A DNA stretch of 64,000 nucleotides, taken from Microbispora sp. ZYX-F-249 (lineage in GTDB: Bacteria; Actinomycetota; Actinomycetes; Streptosporangiales; Streptosporangiaceae). Under the pieces are notes generated by a model. The model was not told the DNA's origin and did no database searches. It saw only the letters and a program-made list of their open reading frames with translations. Both the position numbers and the translations under genes were made by a program. Shown in pieces: positions 26,726 to 34,497 of this stretch. The stretch spans positions 16,190-80,189 of the forward strand of contig NZ_JBDJAW010000036.1 in assembly GCF_039649665.1 (NCBI RefSeq). The letters are read 5' to 3'. Each line of letters starts with the position of its first letter. The first letter of the stretch is position 1.

Positions 26726-27197
26726 CGAGCAGGGCGAATGCAGTACTTGGCTGATCGATCTTCGTCAGCCACTTACCTACAAAACCGGCAGATCGCACAA
26801 CTGCCGCAAGGTCGCTGCCTCGCTGTGGTCGTGCAGAGGATGAGAGTGCGCCGAGTAATCCTCCGCCTTGGGTAACTGACAAGAAGCCGTTGGCCAGCCC
26901 AAACCGCAGCCCCTCACGCACCGGCTCTACGAGAGATCGAGCCCGTTGAGGAAAGCCGGAGCGAAGTACAGGGTTATTCGTAACCCAAGTTGCAAGGTGA
27001 GAGCGAGTGTCTCTGGGTAAAGCCTCGCGTGTCTCACGGTGCAACACTAGTGGGGCGATCAGGAACGCGAGCGCCCAGGGCATCTCCTTATCTGAGGCTC
27101 GACGATACTCGCTGGCGGCAGCTGCGGTCACCACGCCTAGCAGTGCAGGGTTCAACAGGGCAGCCGCCACGGGGGAACGTTCTGTCCAGAGAGTCAT
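26712..27197 (-). CDS. ABC-3C system middle component
   Basis: The protein has 161 residues and is helical and soluble. The pattern NPALLGVVTAAAASEYRR, then PWALAFLIAPLVLHRETREALP and a TWVTNNPVLRSGFPQRA segment is typical of the three-component ABC middle component. This small adaptor links ATPase and effector. ATG at 27197. It lies 9 bp after the effector gene and overlaps the ATPase gene, so all three are one transcription unit. Confidence 0.8.
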   Translation of the reverse strand: MTLWTERSPVAAALLNPALLGVVTAAAASEYRRASDKEMPWALAFLIAPLVLHRETREALPRDTRSHLATWVTNNPVLRSGFPQRARSLVEPVREGLRFGLANGFLSVTQGGGLLGALSSSARPQRGSDLAAVVRSAGFVGKWLTKIDQPSTAFALLGVAP

Positions 27198-27206
27198 GGT
27201 GCTTCT

Positions 27207-28406
27207 CTAGGCCTGTGCGGTTGTAACTTTGGACAATAGCGCCTCTAGTCGGGTCTGAAAATCTGGGTGCCAGCCGATGTCTCCACGATCGGCTAGCTCA
27301 TGACGCTTTCCCCGCGAGAAAAACTGATCATTATAGCGCTCGCGAACGGTGATGAATGTTGAGTCTCGCAATTTACGTAGCAGCTTCTTGCCGACTTCGA
27401 TCTTTGTTGCCTCGTCCGCATCCGACCCCAAGTCCTCCCGCATGTCGGCCCATGCGCGGGACCACTCGTCGCGTAGGTTATCCTCAAAACGCTGCAGTTC
27501 GTGTAATCCGATTAGGTCTTCGGTTAGCCACTCGGTGGTTTGAGTTATCGCTCGATGGTAATCCACGATCGCTTTTCGCAGATTCGTGGTATTGCAGGCG
27601 ACCCATCGTAGCTGGTGGACAAATGGGCGAGAATCGTAGATAGGGACTACGGTGTCCTCGTCTACGTCTGCGATCTCAACCATGGTGGGCAGATTATCGT
27701 CGTTGAATTGGCTGCGAAGGTCACCAATAAATTGGCGGGCCTCCCTAGCGCTCACTGACCGTCTGTTGCGGTTGAGCATGTCTAGCGAGACCTGAGCCCA
27801 CCAGTGCCAAAGTTGCGCGAGGAAAAGTTTTTCGTGTCCGAGAGGTAGTGTGTAGTACAGCAATTGAGCTAGCTCATCGTCTAAGTCTTGCGCTGAAACC
27901 TCTCCGTCGACAACTGTTATCCGAGAAACGAATACTCGGCGCTCTGCCTCCGTTAGCGTCAGGTATCGCTCTCGAACTTTCTGTGTTGACTCTGACTTGG
28001 ACGTTTTGGCGGCTTGCTCCAGTAATTGAAGTGCTTTTGCCGTGTCTCGGCTATCTTTCCTGAGGGCGAATGCAGCACTCCCGTCCTTTGCTATCGAAGT
28101 GCTGACCAGTACTAGCTGAGGTCCGTAGGGGTCTTTTGGGTTGGCGACATCCATCCAGACTTGTATGGTCTTCCAAATGTCCGCATCTTTGTCACTCAAT
28201 CCAATATTTGACTTTAAGTGATGCTTGGTCTGGAGTAGCTCTTGCGGCGTCCCATTCTCTTCCCAGGAGACGTCATCATATAGCTCTAGGCTGATGGCAC
28301 TATCGGGACGATTCGGCGCTTTGCGCAATAATTCGAGGAGGCACCAATTGACCTGATACAGGTAGCCGATCGCGCTGGTGGAGGCATCGTGCTGACCGGC
28401 CGTCAT
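27207..28406 (-). CDS. ABC-3C system effector: REase-like (DUF4297/Cap4-type) nuclease with ABC-3C C-terminal domain
   Basis: The protein has 399 residues. The N-terminal domain starts ASTSAIGYLYQVNWCLLELL and has the nuclease core ELYDDVSWE (about 41-49) and ELLQTKHH (about 56-63), i.e. E..DD...QxKH as in DUF4297/Cap4-type dsDNA nucleases. The C-terminal part has the ABC-3C coupling domain pattern (RWVACNTTNLRKAIVDYHRA, DEWSRAW, YNDQFFSRGKRHELAD, GWHPDFQTRL). First gene of the operon. In the proposed model the ATPase releases this nuclease on infection or plasmid entry. Confidence 0.8.
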   Translation of the reverse strand: MTAGQHDASTSAIGYLYQVNWCLLELLRKAPNRPDSAISLELYDDVSWEENGTPQELLQTKHHLKSNIGLSDKDADIWKTIQVWMDVANPKDPYGPQLVLVSTSIAKDGSAAFALRKDSRDTAKALQLLEQAAKTSKSESTQKVRERYLTLTEAERRVFVSRITVVDGEVSAQDLDDELAQLLYYTLPLGHEKLFLAQLWHWWAQVSLDMLNRNRRSVSAREARQFIGDLRSQFNDDNLPTMVEIADVDEDTVVPIYDSRPFVHQLRWVACNTTNLRKAIVDYHRAITQTTEWLTEDLIGLHELQRFEDNLRDEWSRAWADMREDLGSDADEATKIEVGKKLLRKLRDSTFITVRERYNDQFFSRGKRHELADRGDIGWHPDFQTRLEALLSKVTTAQA

Positions 28407-28540
28407 ACTCCTTAGTCTGTACTCATGATCCGGCGCTGTCTAGAAGGATGCTGCAGGGAGCCGTGCTGCCAGTAGCTCGCGAGTCTAGAAGATCGACGCT
28501 TTCTGTGTACGTTGACCCAGCTGACCGGTAGCTTCGCTGT

Positions 28541-29101
28541 GTGGCTACCAATGAAGAGCGGTCGCGGTGGGTCGTGCATGGTGAGCGACTGATCTATGAC
28601 AACCGGTGGATCCGGCTGGGCTTGGTGGACGTCGAGATCCCGGATGGTGAGCGGTTCGAGCATCACGCGGTGCATCTGGATCGGGCGGCCATCGCTGTGG
28701 TGGTCGACGAGCAACAGCGGGTGCTGATGATGTGGCGGCACCGGTTCCTGTTCGACCGGTGGGGTTGGGAGTTGCCGGGCGGCCTGGTCGACGCGGGGGA
28801 GGATCCGATGACGACGGCGGCCCGTGAGGTGGAGGAAGAGACCGGGTACCGGGTCAAGGAGATTGAGCACCTGGTGACCTATCAGCCGATGGCCGGCATG
28901 GTCGACTCCGAGCACAACCTGTACCTCGCCCGCGGTGCCGAGCTGGTGAAGGAGCCCAGCGGGGAGATCGAGGCGGACCTGATCGAGTGGGTTCCGATGA
29001 AGGAGATCCCGGACATGATCGCCCGGGGGGATATCTGGACCTCGGGAACGCTGGTGGGTCTGTATGCGGCCCGGGATCGGCTCAACGCAGAGCGCGGGTA
29101 A
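28541..29101 (+). CDS. NUDIX hydrolase, Pif-like (AICE immunity)
   Basis: The protein has 186 residues from GTG 28541. The Nudix box GX5EX7REUXEEXGU is complete (LPGGLVDAGEDPMTTAA then REVEEETGY, about 77-102), and the fold resembles ADP-ribose pyrophosphatases. AICEs such as pSAM2 encode a Nudix protein, Pif, that prevents redundant transfer between cells that already carry the element. The position at the start of the backbone beside the regulator fits this role; a housekeeping Nudix is the alternative. Its last 20 bases overlap the convergent XRE gene. Confidence 0.75.
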   Translation: MATNEERSRWVVHGERLIYDNRWIRLGLVDVEIPDGERFEHHAVHLDRAAIAVVVDEQQRVLMMWRHRFLFDRWGWELPGGLVDAGEDPMTTAAREVEEETGYRVKEIEHLVTYQPMAGMVDSEHNLYLARGAELVKEPSGEIEADLIEWVPMKEIPDMIARGDIWTSGTLVGLYAARDRLNAERG

Positions 29102-30299
29102 GTCGCCGGCTGAGTTCGTCGATGCGCTTGCGCTGTCGGCGTGAGCCGGTCATGGTCGCCAGGTGCTTCGCCCGCTGGATGTGGGGTTGGGCGGCTCCCG
29201 GGTCGCCCAGGGCCAGCAGGGCGTGTCCCAGGTCGCAGCGAAGTGCGGCCTCGGCGCGGTTGTAGGTGCCGTCCATCCCGGCCAGTGCCGACCGTAGGTC
29301 CTCGATAGTGCCGGGGTCGCCGAACCGGACGAGGCAGTTGCCGCGCCACCGGGCGAGGTGGTGGGTGTCGAGTGACAGGTAGGGCATGTCCGGGTCGCTG
29401 TGCCCGCTCGGTAGGAGAGCGGCGGCCTGATCGAGCGCGGTTCGGCAGGTCGCCTCGTCGCCGAGGATCGCGGCGGCTTCGGCCTCGGCCGCTGAAAGCC
29501 ATGAGCGCAGCCGGGCGGGGATGCGGTCGCGGTAGGTGGCGTGGACGTATTGCAGGAGTTCGGTGGCGTGGGCGGGCTGTCCCAGGTCCATGAGGACGTA
29601 TGCCTGTTCGGCGGAGACGTGGGCGATGACGGCGGGGTCGTCGGCTTCGCGGGCGGCGGCCTTGGCGTTCTCGTAGTGGTTCCAGGCGTCGTTAAGGGCG
29701 CCGGTGTTGATGGCCTGCCATCCGGCGAGTGAATCGGTTTGCGCGAGGACGTGGGCGAGTTGTGCGCGTATGCCGGGCCGTACGGCATGACGATGGGCGC
29801 GCTGTATTTGGGATATTTGGGCGCGCATTTTATCGGCGATGGCGGCGCTGCCGAGTCGGCGGTCCAGTAGGCGCAGATTGTTGGTGTCGGTATTGAGGAT
29901 CATCACCATCGTCGGGTCGATGGCGGCGGCGGCCTCGATACGTGCAGAGAGTTCCTCGGCTTGCTCCTGGTGCTCGTCGCCGTGATCGCCAGTGGGAGAG
30001 GCGATATCGAGCGGGGCCAGGCCGAGCAGCATGCGGGCGTGGTCGGGCAGGCCGAGGCCGGCGGCGATGCGCTCATAGACCTCAAGGTCGGTGACCTGGC
30101 GCTGACCGCGCATGAGTTGACTGATCCGGCCCTGGGCGATGCCGGTGGCGGCGCTGAGGCGGACCTGGCTGGCCCCCGCGTACTTGACAGCGAGGTTGAA
30201 CAAGCCCGCTACGTCGCGTTTTCTAAGGATTTCCCTGCTTTCTTCGCGGTCCCATACCCGTTCGGGTAGCTGGATCGGCTCGAAAGCGTTCCCGTGCAT
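29082..30299 (-). CDS. XRE-family regulator with TPR-like C-terminal domain
   Basis: The protein has 405 residues. The N-terminal helix-turn-helix (QVRLSAATGIAQGRISQLMRGQRQVTDLEVYERIAAGLGLP, about 44-85) is followed by a long helical, TPR-like region rich in AL, AAAI and GD..... repeats, typical of actinomycete plasmid and AICE regulators. ATG at 30299. It is divergent from the 30421 gene; a doubled AT-rich operator-like sequence lies between them (30355-30382). It is likely autoregulated. Confidence 0.8.
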   Translation of the reverse strand: MHGNAFEPIQLPERVWDREESREILRKRDVAGLFNLAVKYAGASQVRLSAATGIAQGRISQLMRGQRQVTDLEVYERIAAGLGLPDHARMLLGLAPLDIASPTGDHGDEHQEQAEELSARIEAAAAIDPTMVMILNTDTNNLRLLDRRLGSAAIADKMRAQISQIQRAHRHAVRPGIRAQLAHVLAQTDSLAGWQAINTGALNDAWNHYENAKAAAREADDPAVIAHVSAEQAYVLMDLGQPAHATELLQYVHATYRDRIPARLRSWLSAAEAEAAAILGDEATCRTALDQAAALLPSGHSDPDMPYLSLDTHHLARWRGNCLVRFGDPGTIEDLRSALAGMDGTYNRAEAALRCDLGHALLALGDPGAAQPHIQRAKHLATMTGSRRQRKRIDELSRRLTRALR

Positions 30300-30354
30300 T
30301 CCGGCCTCCGGTCGTTCGCCCAGGCTGGTGGTGCATGGCTTGTGCTGAGAACTC

Positions 30355-30382
30355 TATATCTCCCGGTGATATATCCCGTGGG
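30355..30382. promoter_or_regulatory. Operator-like repeats between XRE regulator and 30421 gene
   Basis: TATATC and GATATA arms surround TCCCGGT (30355-30373). An overlapping TATATCCCGT with a downstream palindrome TCCCGTGGGA follows (30374-30383). The 10-mer TATATCCCGT also occurs inside both end sites (17255-17264 and 38329-38338). Confidence 0.5.
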
Positions 30383-30420
30383 AATAGGACTGGATTCGTC
30401 TGCGATCCATTCTTTCCGGC

Positions 30421-30831
30421 ATGACCACACCAGTTAAGTGCACCGCGTGCGACGGTCGCGGCTGGAAGATCGTCACTCGACGCGGGCAGGTTGCCGCCGT
30501 GTCGCTCGGCCTGGAGACCTCGTCTCGGGAGGACTGCCTGTACTGCGACGACGGCCAGGTGCTCGTGGAGATGTTCGAGTGGGAGGTCTTCGTCACCGCT
30601 GACGGGATCGACGAGCTCGGGCCGTGCGGGACCAGCGCGGGACAGGCAACCTCGATGGACGAGCTCCGCACGGCGCTGCGCCGAATGGACCCGGCACGGC
30701 AGCCGTGGGGGAGGATCACGCACCGGGTCTACGACTTCGGCACCGTGCCGGACGACTGGTCCCGCCGAATCATCTTCCGCGCGACGCTTGATGCGGCCGG
30801 ACAGGTCCGGTTTGAGCGGACCGACCGGTGA
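30421..30831 (+). CDS. Hypothetical zinc-ribbon-like protein of the AICE
   Basis: The protein has 136 residues from ATG 30421. It has two CxxC pairs, VKCTACDGRGWKI and REDCLYCDDGQV, in a DnaJ-like zinc-ribbon arrangement, followed by an alpha/beta domain (WEVFVTADGIDELGP, RRIIFRATLDAAGQ). The stop overlaps the next start (GTGA). AICE-specific accessory protein of unknown function; DNA or protein binding is plausible from the ribbon. Confidence 0.65.
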   Translation: MTTPVKCTACDGRGWKIVTRRGQVAAVSLGLETSSREDCLYCDDGQVLVEMFEWEVFVTADGIDELGPCGTSAGQATSMDELRTALRRMDPARQPWGRITHRVYDFGTVPDDWSRRIIFRATLDAAGQVRFERTDR

Positions 30832-31130
30832 GCAACAGGGCTCCGGCATGGGGTGGGCCGTGCCCGTCCCCGCATCTCCCGCCGTTGCAGAACGGGGCCA
30901 TGCCGCTCGCCTGGCACAAGCCGGGACAGTTCGCCTGGTCGCGGGTGCTCGCCTGGACCTGCCACGAGCACCGCAACACCTGGTACGAGTTGTGCGCGGC
31001 TGGCGGCCTGGCCTACATCCGCCGGTACAAGGGAGATGAGTTGAAGCCGGAGGTAGCGCACACCCATGCCTGGCGGGAGGCTGAGGCGCGGGCGGTGTGG
31101 CTGGCGCTGCTGTCCGGGCGGGCTCAATAG
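30828..31130 (+). CDS. Hypothetical AICE protein
   Basis: The protein has 100 residues from GTG 30828, translationally coupled to the previous gene through a GTGA overlap. It has a Trp-rich middle part (LAWHKPGQFAWSRVLAWTCHEHRNTW) and a helical C-terminus. No domain recognised. It is probably cotranscribed with the zinc-ribbon gene. Confidence 0.6.
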   Translation: MSNRAPAWGGPCPSPHLPPLQNGAMPLAWHKPGQFAWSRVLAWTCHEHRNTWYELCAAGGLAYIRRYKGDELKPEVAHTHAWREAEARAVWLALLSGRAQ

Positions 31131-31190
31131 CCTTCCCGCTGGTGGCTGAGGTCCTGACAGGCATTCGCTTAGCCGCTACTGTGCTTATGC

Positions 31191-31207
31191 AGACAAGTGG
31201 AAAAGTG
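31191..31207 (+). promoter_or_regulatory. Candidate GntR operator upstream of its own gene
   Basis: AGACAAGTGGAAAAGTG resembles the sites at 31974-31988 and 32009-32023 before pra (shared form GGACnAGTGGnnnAG). It lies 15 bp before the GntR start, where binding would block expression. Confidence 0.5.
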
Positions 31208-31221
31208 ATTGGGCGCTTAAC

Positions 31222-31938
31222 ATGAGCATGGACTTCGCCCCGCCGAAGTACGCCCAGGTGATGACGGCGATTCAGCAGCGTATCCGGGACGGGGAGTACG
31301 CGCCCGGCGACATGCTGCCCTCGGAGACGCAACTCGTCCGGGAGTTCGGCGTCGGGCGCACCACCGTTGTGCGGGCGCTTCAGACCCTTGCCATGCAAGG
31401 CTGGATCGAACGCGAACACGGCCGCGGCTCGTTCGTGAAGGGCCGCCCGGAAAGCCCCGCCGAGCGGGTACGGCCCGGCCTGTCGACGGCCGAGCATCCC
31501 GAGAACGCCGAGAACATCGTCAGCGTTGCCCGGGTGCCGGCCCCCCGGCATGTCGCCAAGCTGATGGGCGTCGACGAGCGAACCCCCGTGATTGCCCGTC
31601 ACCGCGTCACGCGGCAGGGCGACCGGGTATCGGCGGCGGAAACCCTGTGGTTCCCCTTGGAGATCGCGCTGGGCACCGACCTGGACAAGCCCGATCCACT
31701 GCGCCATGGGGTCCGGCAGCACCTCCAGGCGGTCAAGCACCTGCGGATCGACCATGTCACCGAACGCCTGACCGCGCGCAAGCCGACCAGGGAGGAAGCC
31801 GAACTCCTCGGTTCCTCGTCCCCGGTGCTGGGCGTGCTGGCGACCGTGCATGACCCGGCGGGGAACGTACTCCTGGTGCTGAGTGTGGCCCTGCCTGGTG
31901 ACCTGCATGAGCTTGAGGATGTCTATCAGGTGAGCTAA
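31222..31938 (+). CDS. GntR-family (UTRA) regulator, KorSA-like
   Basis: The protein has 238 residues. The N-terminal winged helix (YAQVMTAIQQRIRDGEYAPGDMLPSETQLVREFGVGRTTVVRALQTL) is followed by a UTRA ligand domain. pSAM2 encodes KorSA of this family, which represses pra and itself and thereby keeps the element integrated. The same motif before this gene and before the pra-like gene supports that circuit. ATG at 31222; no strong ribosome site. Confidence 0.8.
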   Translation: MSMDFAPPKYAQVMTAIQQRIRDGEYAPGDMLPSETQLVREFGVGRTTVVRALQTLAMQGWIEREHGRGSFVKGRPESPAERVRPGLSTAEHPENAENIVSVARVPAPRHVAKLMGVDERTPVIARHRVTRQGDRVSAAETLWFPLEIALGTDLDKPDPLRHGVRQHLQAVKHLRIDHVTERLTARKPTREEAELLGSSSPVLGVLATVHDPAGNVLLVLSVALPGDLHELEDVYQVS

Positions 31939-31965
31939 GTCTTACCCCGCTCGTCTCGCTCGGTT

Positions 31966-32023
31966 ACTTGTGCGGACGAGTGGGCAAGACTTACAGTGGA
32001 ACTCAGTCGGACAAGTGGACGAG
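31966..32023 (+). promoter_or_regulatory. Repeated GntR operator sites upstream of the pra-like gene
   Basis: ACTTGTGCGGACGAGT (31966-31981) is a near-palindrome. GGACGAGTGGGCAAG (31974-31988) and GGACAAGTGGACGAG (32009-32023) are direct copies 35 bp apart. The cluster covers the probable promoter of the pra-to-int operon. Confidence 0.55.
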
Positions 32024-32061
32024 CGCATGAGCTGCTCGTCCCGAGCAAAGGAAGCACGCAC

Positions 32062-32493
32062 ATGGCCATCCAAGGACCCATCCCGATCGCCTTCGAGCAC
32101 GTCTTCCCGCACGGCTGCTACCTGGTGGGGGAGGTGGAGCAGGTCAAGGACTTCACCGCCTCGACCGGCGGGCGCACCGTGTTCGCCAAGGACAAGACCA
32201 CCGGCGAACTGGTCTGGCAGGTCGCCGTCATGGACGCCAACCCGGCCGCCAAGCTCGCCCAGAAGACGGTCGCGGTGAAGATCGTCGCCCCGGTGCAGCC
32301 GGTCCCGCCGCCCTCCACACCCGGCCTGCCCATCACGCCGGTCGAGTTCGAGGGAATGACGGTCACGCCGTACGTCCACCAGACCACCGGACGCCTGGCC
32401 TACTCCCTGCGAGCGAGGAGCATGCGCGCTCCCCGCACCGGGGCCGCCTCGACCAAGCAGAGCGGCGCGGCCGGTAAGGAGGTGGCGGCCTGA
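32062..32493 (+). CDS. pra: Pra-like activator of AICE replication, integration and excision
   Basis: The protein has 143 residues. It starts at ATG 32062 after AAAGGAAG. MAIQGPIPIAFEHVFPHGCYLVGEVEQVKDF is the typical start of the actinomycete 'plasmid replication, integration and excision activator' family. PVEFEGMTVTPYVHQTTGRLAYSLRA follows. In pSAM2, Pra activates the rep-xis-int operon. The gene stands first in the AICE operon behind the candidate GntR operators; its stop overlaps the next start (TGATG). Confidence 0.75.
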   Translation: MAIQGPIPIAFEHVFPHGCYLVGEVEQVKDFTASTGGRTVFAKDKTTGELVWQVAVMDANPAAKLAQKTVAVKIVAPVQPVPPPSTPGLPITPVEFEGMTVTPYVHQTTGRLAYSLRARSMRAPRTGAASTKQSGAAGKEVAA

Positions 32494-32822
32494 TGCTCCG
32501 CGACCCCTACACCTACGTCACGCTGTCGCTCAGCCCCGGCAACCCGGCCAACGTCGGCATCTCGTTCTACTCGCCCGAACTGCGTGCCGGGGCCTCGGTG
32601 CTGGACTCCGGACGGCCCTACTTCGCCATCACCAGCCCGAGCGTGGACGTGACCGTCTCGACCACCGCGGCCGGGCCGGTCACCCCCAGGGACGTCGAGA
32701 TCGCCCGGCAGATCGTCCAGGCCGCCTCGCGCTACCTCGCCGAGTGCGAGCGCCTGGTCAACCAGCAGCCGGCCGACTCCGACCAGCTCGCCCTTCCCGG
32801 CGTCGACGGCTCGGCGGCCTGA
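32493..32822 (+). CDS. Conserved AICE hypothetical protein
   Basis: The protein has 109 residues from ATG 32493, coupled to pra. It begins YTYVTLSLSPGNPANVGISFYSPELRAGASVL and ends with an acidic tail. Small beta-rich proteins of this type stand between pra and tra in AICEs. Function unknown. Confidence 0.65.
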   Translation: MLRDPYTYVTLSLSPGNPANVGISFYSPELRAGASVLDSGRPYFAITSPSVDVTVSTTAAGPVTPRDVEIARQIVQAASRYLAECERLVNQQPADSDQLALPGVDGSAA

Positions 32823-32909
32823 CACGCAAGCGGGGCCGCTGGAAGCGGGAACTTCCGGCGGCCCCTCGGATCTCCCACGCACGCCAATGCTTGAGAGGAC
32901 TCCAGCCTA

Positions 32910-34349
32910 ATGCTGAGAAGACTGCCCGGAGACGAGGCACGTAACCTCGTCTCCACCACCCCGGACACGGCCGTCGTCTTCCGCCCGGCCGTCATGCAAA
33001 CCCCCGCCATCGTCACCATCGTGATCTGGCTGGCCCGCCTCCTGCGCGGGCTCGTCCGGACGCTCTGGCGGCACCCGATCGCCTGCACCGCAGCCGTAGC
33101 TCCGGCTGTGGTCACCCTCGCCTACGGGTGGCGGATGACGGTAGTCCTGGCCGGTTTCCTGCCCACGGTGGGCCTGTCGTGGGTGCTGCTGGAGCGGGAC
33201 TCGTTCCTGCGCGTGGTCGGCTGGCCGCTGCTGGCCTGGTGGCGCCTGGTCTGGGTCTACCGGCGGCACTGGCAACCGGTGATGATCGTCTCCGGTCTCG
33301 GTCGGCACCTGCGCGGCCGGGACTACCTGCCCCGCCTGGTCAAGGTGCGGTGTACCTCCTGGGCCGACCTGGTCACCGTGAAGATGCTCAACGGGCAGGC
33401 GGTCAAGGACTGGACCGACCGGGCCGACCACCTCGCCCACGGCTTCGGCGCCCGAAGTTGCCGGATGTCCATCGCGCGAGCCGGTCGCCTCGTGCTGACC
33501 CTGCCCCGGCATGACCCCCTCGCCGAGCCGTTGCCCGCCATCCCCATTCCCGAGACGCCTTCGGTGGGGCCGGTTGAGATCGGCCTGTGCGAGGACGGTA
33601 CACCGTACCGGCTCAAGGTCCACGGCACGCATGTGCTGATCGCGGGCGCGACCGGCGCGGGCAAAGGCTCCTACCTGTGGAGCGCCATCCGCGGCCTGCT
33701 CCCCGCGATGCGGGCCGCTCTCGTCCAGGTCTGGGCGCTCGACCCCAAACGGATGGAGCTGTCCTTCGGCCGGGCACTATTCGGTAGTCGCTACGCCGCT
33801 ACCCCCGCCGAGTGCGCCGACCTGCTTGAGGCCGCTGTCTCGCTGATGCAGGAGAGAGCCGACCGATTCGGTGGCAACCAGCGCTCCCACACACCTACCG
33901 TGGCGGACCCCTTCGTCCTGGTCGTCGTCGACGAGGTCGCCTTCCTGACCGCCTACCAGTCCGACAAGGGCCTCCGAGAGCGAACCAAAGCAGCCCTCGC
34001 CACGCTCACCACACAAGGCCGCGCGGTCGGTGTCGGCGTCATGGCCGCACTTCAGGACCCGCGCAAGGAGGTCATGAACATCCGCAACCTGTTCCCCGAC
34101 AAGATCGCGCTCCGGCTGGACGAGTCGGAACAGGTGGACATGGTCCTCGGCGACGGCGCACGCGACCGGGGCGCACTCGCCGACCACATCTCACCCGTCC
34201 CCGAACTCGGCGCGGGCATCGGCTACGTCCGGCTCGAAACCTCACCCGACCCGATTCGCGTCCGCGCCGCGTACGTCTCCGACGAGGACATCCGCGCCAT
34301 GGTCGCCAGCTTCTCGACCGGCAGGGCGGGGGCGCATGCCCGTGGTTGA
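32910..34349 (+). CDS. FtsK/SpoIIIE-type DNA translocase (TraB-like conjugation protein)
   Basis: The protein has 479 residues from ATG 32910. Two N-terminal membrane segments (about 30-80; IVTIVIWLARLLRGL and VVLAGFLPTVGLSWVLL) precede an FtsK-type ATPase with Walker A VLIAGATGAGKGSYL near 245 and Walker B FVLVVVDEVAF near 335. Actinomycete TraB proteins of this family form a hexameric pump that transfers double-stranded DNA at the hyphal septum. The C-terminus is short, with no recognisable long gamma domain. It overlaps the next gene by 14 bp. Confidence 0.85.
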   Translation: MLRRLPGDEARNLVSTTPDTAVVFRPAVMQTPAIVTIVIWLARLLRGLVRTLWRHPIACTAAVAPAVVTLAYGWRMTVVLAGFLPTVGLSWVLLERDSFLRVVGWPLLAWWRLVWVYRRHWQPVMIVSGLGRHLRGRDYLPRLVKVRCTSWADLVTVKMLNGQAVKDWTDRADHLAHGFGARSCRMSIARAGRLVLTLPRHDPLAEPLPAIPIPETPSVGPVEIGLCEDGTPYRLKVHGTHVLIAGATGAGKGSYLWSAIRGLLPAMRAALVQVWALDPKRMELSFGRALFGSRYAATPAECADLLEAAVSLMQERADRFGGNQRSHTPTVADPFVLVVVDEVAFLTAYQSDKGLRERTKAALATLTTQGRAVGVGVMAALQDPRKEVMNIRNLFPDKIALRLDESEQVDMVLGDGARDRGALADHISPVPELGAGIGYVRLETSPDPIRVRAAYVSDEDIRAMVASFSTGRAGAHARG

Positions 34350-34497
34350 GATCTCTCACCTTCTCGACGAGCTCACCTGCGCGGCCTGCGGCACCCGCAA
34401 CGCGCTGTGGCTCTACCCCATTCGGGGCGTCATCGAGTGCCGCGAGTGCGGCGAGAAGGCAACCGTGATCGTCGAGCCCTCCGGCGGTAACCAGTGA
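34336..34497 (+). CDS. Small zinc-ribbon protein
   Basis: The protein has 53 residues. ATG at 34336 lies inside the end of tra; the stop at 34495-34497 overlaps the rep start (GTGA). LTCAACGTRNALWLYP and IECRECGEKATV give two CxxC pairs, a minimal zinc ribbon. The coupling to tra and rep indicates an AICE function, perhaps DNA binding; no family name known to me. Confidence 0.65.
   Translation: MPVVEISHLLDELTCAACGTRNALWLYPIRGVIECRECGEKATVIVEPSGGNQ

Noticed and set aside
23748..28406. CBASS or other cyclic-nucleotide defence system because of the Cap4-like domain
   Set aside because: No nucleotidyltransferase (CD-NTase) and no SAVED domain are present; the coupling domain and DUF3732 point to ABC-3C.
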